Position numbers and translations under genes: made by a program
Assembly (NCBI GenBank): GCA_964618105.1
Contig: CAZUAJ010000026.1
Span: forward strand, 1 to 12,163
Direction: 5' to 3'
From: CAG-273 sp964618105
GTDB lineage: Bacteria; Bacillota; Clostridia; TANB77; CAG-508
DNA: 12,163 nucleotides
The notes under the pieces: generated by a model
Told to the model about the DNA's origin: nothing
Databases searched by the model: none
The model's input: only the letters and a program-made list of their open reading frames with translations
Part shown: in pieces, positions 7,266-12,163 of the stretch
Layout of the letters: the number at the start of each line of letters is the position of its first letter
Position numbering within the stretch: the stretch's first letter is position 1

Positions 7266-8708
7266 TTATTTCTTTCTTCTTCTAATTAACCATATTACAA
7301 TTCCTATAGCAATTATTAATACTGGAACTACAACAATTACTATTCTTACTACTTTTAGTTGAGATTCTGTAACATCATTAACACTAACTGTTTCGCTATT
7401 TTTACGAATTGTAATATTGTCTTCTCTTTCTGTTAAATATGATATTGAATTTAATAATACATCTTCATTATTGCAGAATTTTATAGCATAGCTATAATAT
7501 GAGCCAATTTGTATATTTGTTGCAAATATAGTGTTTGAAAATACAATTAATTTTGAAGTTTTTTCTTCATTTATTGATTTTGTAAGCATTGCAGCAACTG
7601 TTGCTCCTTCTGCAGATTCATCACTTGAAATTTTGCTTTTACTATTTGAAGTTAAGTCTGTTCTATAAAATGCTTCATTACTTACAGTAGCTAAGGTTTC
7701 TAAAGTTACATTTTTCTTTGATAATTCTTCTGTTGAATCAAATGTTAATTTTCCAGCTGTCATCATACATACATTTAGTCCCATATTAATGTTTTTTACA
7801 ATTTCTGAATTAGTGTTTATTGGTGCAATTATATATGAAGGGGCACCTGCTACCATTCTACTGTTATCTGCTTCCATAATAAATCCTTCTGAATTTTTTA
7901 CTCCATATACATCTAATATTTTTTGGAAATTAGGTGTTTTGGTTTTATTTAAGTTAGGATTTAATAGTAATAAAATTTCTCCACCATTATTTATATATTT
8001 TAATATTTCATCTTTCTCTTTTTTATTTATGTCTTCTTTCAAAGCTGTTATTATTAGTACTTTACAGTCTTCTGGTACGTTTCCTGCTGTTAACAAGTTT
8101 AAGTATTCAACTGTATTTACCTCTGTTTCTAATGAATTTTCTAAATATTGAAAATATCCATCATTATATAAATTATGTCCTGTTAAAATACATATTTTAG
8201 GTTTTACATTTGTAATAACATCTAATATTGCATTTGTTATAGCTTCTTCTGTTACATCTATTTCTTCATAAGTAGTATAGTCATAAGTATATAAATCACT
8301 ACTTTGTAATATTTTTATTTTTGAATTGCTTTCAATTGCAATAAATGATGATGTGTCTGTTAAACCATATTCAGTTTTCCATTCTTGTTTTGAAGTTAAA
8401 CTTTCTAATTCCACAACATTAATATTATCATTTATAGCTACATATTTATATGCAAAATCATTTACATATTGATACATATTGTATGTTGTAATTGTAATTT
8501 TTTCTTCCATGTTTTCAAGTTTGTCTTTTGTAGCCTGAGATATAGAATAAATTTTATCTTTTGTAAAGTCTAAATCTGTAATATTAGCCTTATTTACAAA
8601 ATAGCTAATTGTTAAAAATGCACATATAGTAATTGCAAATAATAAAATAGTAAGACCTATACTTTGTAACCATTTCTTTTTTATTATTTCTATAAATTTA
8701 TTTTTCAT
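7266..8708 (-). CDS. GldG-family ABC transporter accessory protein
   Basis: A 480-residue protein of the GldG / ABC_transp_aux family. One membrane segment near the start (about 17-38) and one near the end (about 451-474) hold a large extracytoplasmic domain. Recognisable family stretches are LDFTKDKIYSIS (46-57), KPKICILTGHNLY (about 169-181) and YINNGGEILLLLNPNL. The RRRKK end stays in the cytoplasm. In gliding Bacteroidetes GldG works with GldA and GldF; outside that phylum the trio is an ABC exporter of unknown substrate. The ATG follows an AGGGTG-type site. It lies 18 bases downstream of the permease gene, in the same operon, so the three products very likely form one complex. Confidence 0.87.
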   Translation of the reverse strand: MKNKFIEIIKKKWLQSIGLTILLFAITICAFLTISYFVNKANITDLDFTKDKIYSISQATKDKLENMEEKITITTYNMYQYVNDFAYKYVAINDNINVVELESLTSKQEWKTEYGLTDTSSFIAIESNSKIKILQSSDLYTYDYTTYEEIDVTEEAITNAILDVITNVKPKICILTGHNLYNDGYFQYLENSLETEVNTVEYLNLLTAGNVPEDCKVLIITALKEDINKKEKDEILKYINNGGEILLLLNPNLNKTKTPNFQKILDVYGVKNSEGFIMEADNSRMVAGAPSYIIAPINTNSEIVKNINMGLNVCMMTAGKLTFDSTEELSKKNVTLETLATVSNEAFYRTDLTSNSKSKISSDESAEGATVAAMLTKSINEEKTSKLIVFSNTIFATNIQIGSYYSYAIKFCNNEDVLLNSISYLTEREDNITIRKNSETVSVNDVTESQLKVVRIVIVVVPVLIIAIGIVIWLIRRRKK

Positions 8709-8726
8709 GTCTTTTCACCCTTTCTA

Positions 8727-9410
8727 TTATTTTATTGATTTTTTTCTTTGCATAATAATAATTGTAAATAAAATAAATACTATTGTTATTCCCAATAAAT
8801 TAACAATTTCTGATATTGATATAAGCCCTGCTGGAAACTTTTGATAGCTACTCATTAAATCAATAATAGAAAGACTTTCTAATCTGCTTGGTAAAAACCA
8901 TGAGATTATAAAAAATGCTATTGTGGCAATTCCTGCAATAATTTGATTTTCTGTTAAACTAGATATAAACATACCTATTGAAATTGCAGCCATTGCAACT
9001 AGCAAAAAGCCTAGTAACATAACAAGTACAGTTATAAAACTTGTTGCCTTAAAAAAGCACAAAATCCCATAATATATTAACGAAAATGCTAAAACTATTA
9101 CAATTAGTGTAACTGCGGCTAAAAATTTACCTAATGTAATTTGTGTAATACTTTTTGGAGAAGTCAATAATAATTGTTCTGTACCATTTTTTCTTTCTTC
9201 TGAAAACATTCTCATGGTGAGAATAGGAACTATTGTTAGCAAGGCATATCTTGCTGTATAAAAATACAAATTTCCCATATCGTATGCAGCATATTCAATT
9301 ATTGTAGAATAAAATATGGCACTAAATATAAATAAAAATAAGCCAATTGCTATATAACCAATAGGAGATAGAAAATAACTTTTTAATTCCTTTTTATAAA
9401 TTGCAAACAT
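8727..9410 (-). CDS. ABC-2 type permease, GldF-like
   Basis: A 227-residue membrane subunit with about six helices (near 17-38, 52-66, 95-117, 125-150, 156-171 and 203-222). The stretch MRMFSEERKNGTEQLLLTSP (66-85) after the second helix is the conserved coupling region of the ABC-2/GldF family. Its start shares one base with the stop of the ATPase gene (TAATG), and its ribosome binding site (GGAGG, 9424-9420) lies inside the end of that gene. This implies coupled translation and matched amounts of the two subunits. A single permease suggests a homodimer in the membrane. The substrate is unknown. Confidence 0.88.
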   Translation of the reverse strand: MFAIYKKELKSYFLSPIGYIAIGLFLFIFSAIFYSTIIEYAAYDMGNLYFYTARYALLTIVPILTMRMFSEERKNGTEQLLLTSPKSITQITLGKFLAAVTLIVIVLAFSLIYYGILCFFKATSFITVLVMLLGFLLVAMAAISIGMFISSLTENQIIAGIATIAFFIISWFLPSRLESLSIIDLMSSYQKFPAGLISISEIVNLLGITIVFILFTIIIMQRKKSIK

Positions 9411-10501
9411 TATTTTTTTCCTCCTTTTTTATTTTCTTTTTTTGCTTCACTATTTTGTTTTTTTAATTCTTTTTTATTTTGCTTCTCCGCTTTTTTGCTT
9501 TCCTTTTCTTTAAGTTTTCTTTGCATTTTTTCTTCTTTAGTTTCTTCTTTTTTTTCTGGCTCTTGTTTTGCTGTATCTATTAACTTTATAAAAGCTTCTT
9601 CTAATGTAGATTCATCTTTTTTTAGTTCAAAAATTGTAATATCTTCTTTTGGTAAAATTTCAAACAATTTCTTTCTTAAATCTACTGTTTCCTTTGACGT
9701 AACAGCATATTGTTTTGTTCCATCTTCATTATCTTTTATTAGTTTTATTTCTTCTATTTCTTTAACTGTTTCTTTTAAATTTGGCATTTTTTCATTTTTG
9801 TCTTCAACAGTAACAATTATAGTATTTTTTTCTTTTGTTTTATTCTCCAAGTTTTTAGGAGTATCTATTGCAATAATTTTTCCATGATTTATAATTATTA
9901 CTCTTTCACAAATTTGGCTTATCTCTGATAAAATATGACTACTTAAAATTACTGTATGTTTTTTTCCAAGTTCTTTTATTAAATTTCTAATTTCAGTAAT
10001 TTGTTTTGGGTCTAAACCAACTGTTGGTTCATCTAATATTATTACTTCAGGATTTCCTACTAATGCACCAGCCATACTAACTCTTTGTTTATACCCTCTT
10101 GATAAGTTTCTAATTAATTTATTTTGAACATCTTTTAGTCCTGTTTCACATATTACTTTTTCTACAGCTTCTTTTTTTTCTTTTGACTTAACCTCTTTAA
10201 GCTCAGCCATATAATTTACAAATTCTTTTACAGTTAGCTCTGTATATAAAGGAACTCCTTCTGGCATATACCCAATTTGTTTTTTAGCTTTTTTTGATTT
10301 TTTTACAATATCAAAACCATTAATAATAATTTGACCTTCTGTAGGTTCAATAAATCCTGTTATCATATTCATAGTTGTGGTTTTGCCTGCACCGTTTGGT
10401 CCTAAAAATCCAACAACCTCGCCATCTTTTATTTCAAAACTAATGTTGTCAACAGCTTTGATATTAGGATATTTTTTCGTGACATTTTTTACTTCTATCA
10501 C
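9410..10501 (-). CDS. ABC transporter ATPase, GldA-like, with lysine-rich tail
   Basis: A 363-residue ATP-binding subunit. Walker A is G34-PNGAGKT41, the Q-loop region is IGYMPEG (76-82), the signature is LSRGYKQR (133-140, the variant common in GldA-type proteins rather than LSGGQ), Walker B is VIILDEP (153-159), the D-loop is GLD (162-164) and the switch histidine is H189. A second domain typical of ABC-2 exporters follows (about 225-310). The last 50 or so residues (about 313-363) are almost wholly Lys, Glu, Gln and Asn, an extension that seems unusual for the family and is probably a disordered or coiled tail. The start is GTG, chosen because AGGAGG (10515-10510) stands 8 bases upstream and the protein begins MIEVKNVTKKYP, as its relatives do. 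First gene of the operon. Confidence 0.92.
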   Translation of the reverse strand: MIEVKNVTKKYPNIKAVDNISFEIKDGEVVGFLGPNGAGKTTTMNMITGFIEPTEGQIIINGFDIVKKSKKAKKQIGYMPEGVPLYTELTVKEFVNYMAELKEVKSKEKKEAVEKVICETGLKDVQNKLIRNLSRGYKQRVSMAGALVGNPEVIILDEPTVGLDPKQITEIRNLIKELGKKHTVILSSHILSEISQICERVIIINHGKIIAIDTPKNLENKTKEKNTIIVTVEDKNEKMPNLKETVKEIEEIKLIKDNEDGTKQYAVTSKETVDLRKKLFEILPKEDITIFELKKDESTLEEAFIKLIDTAKQEPEKKEETKEEKMQRKLKEKESKKAEKQNKKELKKQNSEAKKENKKGGKK

Positions 10502-10547
10502 TTTAGATTCCTCCTTTTTCTTGTTTCCGTAAGTTTTATACTTTTTT

Positions 10548-10576
10548 ATCTTATCACTATCTTATTTTTCTGGCAA
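10548..10576 (-). promoter_or_regulatory. Possible promoter of the ABC operon
   Basis: On the minus strand TTGCCA (10576-10571) and TAAGAT (10553-10548) are 17 bases apart. A start near 10541 would leave a leader of about 40 bases containing AGGAGG. The -35 matches at five positions and the -10 at four. It lies in the short divergent spacer shared with the GDT1-family gene. Confidence 0.4.
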
Positions 10577-10645
10577 TGCTTTTATAAATATTTCACATAG
10601 AATTTACATTTTTGAATATACATCAAAACATAGAGGTGCAATATT

Positions 10646-11254
10646 ATGGAATTTATTTATCCTTTTTTTATTTCTTTTTTAATGATTTTTGTAAGTGAAC
10701 TTGGCGATAAAACTCAGCTCTTAGTCTTATCATTTTCTTCAAAAGATAAAACATTTAAAATTTTATTAGGTGTAGCAATTGGGTCATTTTTTAGCCATGG
10801 ATTAGCTATTTTATTTGGTAGCAGTTTATCACTTTTTGAAAATCCAATTTTACATCATTTAATTGAATTAATTACATATTCTTCTTTTATTTTTATGGGC
10901 ATATTGAGCTTACTTCCTAAAAAAGAAAAATTGGAAATGCAAGGTTCTAAAAAAGAAAATTTATTACATAAAATTACAAATTTAAAAATTAGTTATTGTT
11001 TGCTAATTGCTTTATGTATAATGATTGGTGAACTAGGAGATAAAACTTTTTTAGCTTCAATTGGGCTTGGCATACAATATTCGACTTACAAGATTGCTCT
11101 TGTTTTAGGTGCTATTTCTGCAATGGTAGCATCTGATTTCATTGCTATAATTTTGGGGAAATTTTTAAACAAATATATTTCTGAAAAAACAATGCAAAAA
11201 CTTTCTGGTATTTTATTTTTAATTTTTGGATTTATAGGTTTTGTTTCAATGTAA
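10646..11254 (+). CDS. GDT1/TMEM165 (UPF0016) family cation transporter
   Basis: A 202-residue membrane protein with two homologous halves of three helices each. Each half carries the family signature: E18-LGDKT23 near the start and E129-LGDKT134 after the central loop. Members export Mn2+ or exchange Ca2+/Mn2+ for protons, and bacterial relatives protect against manganese excess. The linker between halves (about 90-112) is lysine-rich and cytoplasmic. AGAGGTG (10632-10638) is 7 bases before the ATG. The 144-base divergent spacer was checked by eye for a yybP-ykoY manganese riboswitch, which often precedes such genes; none was recognised. No hairpin terminator follows before the tRNA-Arg promoter, so some read-through into the tRNA is possible. 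Confidence 0.92.
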   Translation: MEFIYPFFISFLMIFVSELGDKTQLLVLSFSSKDKTFKILLGVAIGSFFSHGLAILFGSSLSLFENPILHHLIELITYSSFIFMGILSLLPKKEKLEMQGSKKENLLHKITNLKISYCLLIALCIMIGELGDKTFLASIGLGIQYSTYKIALVLGAISAMVASDFIAIILGKFLNKYISEKTMQKLSGILFLIFGFIGFVSM

Positions 11255-11274
11255 TAGAATATTTTATTTTTTTA

Positions 11275-11303
11275 TTGACAGAATTTAAAAATCATGTTAT
11301 TAT
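11275..11303 (+). promoter_or_regulatory. Promoter of tRNA-Arg
   Basis: TTGACA (11275-11280) and TATTAT (11298-11303) are spaced by exactly 17 bases, as for the tRNA-fMet promoter. A start near 11310 leaves about 32 bases of leader, which contains a hairpin. Confidence 0.75.
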
Positions 11304-11318
11304 ATTAAATGCTAATAG

Positions 11319-11337
11319 ATGAATAGTTTCTATTCAT
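11319..11337 (+). other. Leader hairpin just before tRNA-Arg
   Basis: ATGAATAG (11319-11326) pairs perfectly with CTATTCAT (11330-11337) around a TTT loop, ending 4 bases before the tRNA. No U tract follows, so it is not an ordinary terminator. It could guide 5' processing or help keep the leader from mispairing with the tRNA. Confidence 0.5.
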
Positions 11338-11341
11338 TCAT

Positions 11342-11418
<77 letters not shown>

Positions 11419-11430
11419 AAAAAGCAAGAA

Positions 11431-11486
11431 AGGACATCTATATACTCTAAGCCAAACAATTTAAAAAAACCTTTATCTTGTAACAT
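11431..11486 (+). repeat. Repeat fragment C (right end of the element) after tRNA-Arg
   Basis: Starting 12 bases past the tRNA CCA, this fragment matches the right end of the 11850-12063 element (compare AGGACATCTATA with AGGACATTTACA, then TAAGCCAAACAATTTAA in both). Its outer part 11451-11486 matches the flank of arm A beside tRNA-fMet at 33 of 36 positions. No left arm is found nearby. It is either a truncated copy of the element or a conserved sequence downstream of tRNA genes. Confidence 0.7.
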
Positions 11487-11849
11487 GTAGTATTTAATTT
11501 TGGGGAAATTTATTGATTTTTCAAATTATTAATGATAAAATAAGAATGTACAAAAATTAGATTTAATTTTTGTAATTAAGCTTTTTATCTTTATATTTGA
11601 TATTTTGCTTAAATATTTTTAATTAATTTTTGTGGGAAAATTTTGAAGAATTTTAATTTTATTTGATTTCAAACCCAAATATGTAGTAACACTTACTTAT
11701 ATAAATTATATTATTCGAGTGTTATTGAAAATAATTATTACAAGAAAAAACAGTTAAGTTAGTTTTGTTATACTATACTTAACTGTTTTTTTCAAGTATT
11801 TTTGTTCGTCAATATTCGACTTTTTTTATCATTGCAGAAAAGTTTTGTC
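11487..11849. other. Non-coding spacer with possible orphan transcription signals
   Basis: No reading frame with a ribosome binding site is seen. A possible plus-strand promoter, TTGATT (11513-11518) and TAAAAT (11536-11541) with a 17-base spacer, is followed by an 11-bp A/T palindrome (TACAAAAATTA at 11549-11559, TAATTTTTGTA at 11564-11574, loop GATT). The stretch ends in a clear terminator near 11746-11792. It may carry a small RNA or simply be the trailer of tRNA-Arg. Confidence 0.4.
11746..11792. terminator. Terminator with no visible gene
   Basis: CAGTTAAGT (11751-11759) pairs perfectly with ACTTAACTG (11777-11785). The stem is extended by A-runs pairing with T-runs on both sides, and the loop is 17 bases. 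The plus strand continues with TTTTTTTC, and the minus strand with TTTTTTCTTG. It is bidirectional by sequence. It could end a transcript coming from tRNA-Arg about 330 bases upstream, an orphan RNA, or, on the minus strand, a unit reading leftwards from the structured element. Confidence 0.75.
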
Positions 11850-12063
11850 AAATTGTTTGGCAACGTTACTTAAAGTCCGCGCAGGGGAAAGTACATTTTT
11901 ATTTTCAAAGTGAGCTTGTGTGGGGACCAACAATTTATAAGCTGTTATAAAATTTACGAAAGTAAAATTTTATTTACAGCTTATTATGCAGTTGGGACGA
12001 ACGCAGAAAATAAAAATACTTTCCCCATTGCAGGACATTTACATATTTTAAGCCAAACAATTT
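11850..12063. ncRNA. Candidate structured RNA or MITE-like inverted-repeat element (copy B)
   Basis: A 214-base element whose two arms pair almost throughout; the plus-strand reading is given here. The terminal stem AAATTGTTTGGC (11850-11861) pairs with 12052-12063 (12 bp). TAAAGTCC (11871-11878) pairs with 12033-12041 with one bulge. GGGGAAAGT (11884-11892) pairs with 12018-12026, and after a 2-base bulge 11895-11906 pairs with 12006-12017. An internal region with G.A and C.A mismatches follows. The apical stem (11937-11957 with 11962-11984) is capped by a GAAA tetraloop closed by C-G. No protein is encoded. Paralogous pieces lie at 248-350 and 11431-11486. The strand is uncertain because an inverted repeat folds on both; the GAAA loop favours plus. 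I cannot name the family. Confidence 0.6.
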
Positions 12064-12163
12064 AATTATGCTTTATAGTTTACATAATTTTTTTGTATTT
12101 TCTTTGTCGTCTGTATTATGTCAACTTAGTAGAAGGGCGAGTGTTTACTGCTCTAATTCTAGT
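12064..12163. other. Non-coding right edge
   Basis: No gene could be supported in the last 100 bases. On the minus strand there is a perfect TTGACA (12125-12120) but no good -10 at the right spacing. The final GCTCTAATTCTAGT (12150-12163) resembles the reverse complement of 16-28 (GCTACATTCTAGT) at the other edge; the match cannot be followed because the window ends there. Confidence 0.4.

Noticed and set aside
7789..8151. Plus-strand open frame of 120 codons inside the GldG-like gene
   Set aside because: Antisense shadow of a well-supported gene; no ribosome binding site and no recognisable domain.
9495..9887. Plus-strand open frame rich in Ser, Phe and Ile
   Set aside because: It is antisense to the Lys/Glu-rich end of the ATPase gene. 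Codons AAA and GAA read as TTT and TTC on the other strand, which explains the open frame. No ribosome binding site or domain is visible.
10502..10645. Possible yybP-ykoY manganese riboswitch before the GDT1-family gene
   Set aside because: No expected paired stems or conserved loop motifs were recognisable in this short A/T-rich divergent spacer.
11147..11165. 17-base exact repeat TAATTTTGGGGAAATTT within the GDT1 gene and again near 11494-11511
   Set aside because: In DNA this A/T-rich a few exact matches of this length are expected by chance over 12 kb, and nothing around it is shared.
11850..12063. CRISPR array, retron RNA or integron attC site as an explanation for the inverted repeats
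   Set aside because: There are no regularly spaced direct repeats, no reverse transcriptase, integrase or cas gene in the window, and no attC core site pair.

Overview
The window is very A+T-rich DNA from a low-GC Gram-positive bacterium. AGGAGG-type ribosome binding sites, TTGACA/TATAAT-type promoters with 17-base spacers and U-tract terminators are easy to see. The gene set (DacF-type D,D-carboxypeptidase, LytR-CpsA-Psr protein, CvpA, YkvI, GldA/F/G-like ABC transporter, ComEA, GDT1/TMEM165) fits an uncultured gut-type member of the Clostridia. That placement is inferred from gene content and composition; no rRNA is present to confirm it.

Layout. Positions 1-473 hold a (CT)11 microsatellite, an 80-base repeat arm (copy A), a terminator and the initiator tRNA-fMet on the minus strand with a near-consensus promoter. 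comEA (minus) and dacF (plus) then diverge. dacF converges on an LCP gene across a shared terminator. From 4241 to 10501 everything is on the minus strand. Read 5' to 3' the order is ABC ATPase, ABC-2 permease, GldG-like protein, YkvI-family membrane protein, DUF5711-like protein, CvpA-family protein, terminator, then the LCP gene with its own possible promoter. A plus-strand GDT1-family cation transporter (10646-11254) diverges from the ABC operon and is followed by tRNA-Arg(UCU) with its own promoter. The last 745 bases (11419-12163) are non-coding.

How the genes fit together. Most of the window serves the envelope. DacF trims peptidoglycan pentapeptides. The LCP protein probably attaches polymers to the wall. 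CvpA, the DUF5711-like protein and the GldA/F/G-like transporter are membrane functions of unsettled substrate. ComEA implies at least part of a DNA-uptake pathway.

The feature not explained by ordinary genes is a repeat family in the non-coding flanks. A 214-base element at 11850-12063 folds on paper into one long interrupted hairpin: a 12-bp terminal stem, a 21-bp middle stem and a GAAA-capped apical stem. Its left arm recurs at 272-350 with 77 of 79 bases identical, and both differences fall in the middle stem. Its right end recurs just downstream of tRNA-Arg, and the stretches beyond the tRNA-fMet and tRNA-Arg copies also match each other (33 of 36). This could be an undescribed structured RNA family or a MITE-like element that sits beside tRNA genes. 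I could not assign it to a known family from memory.
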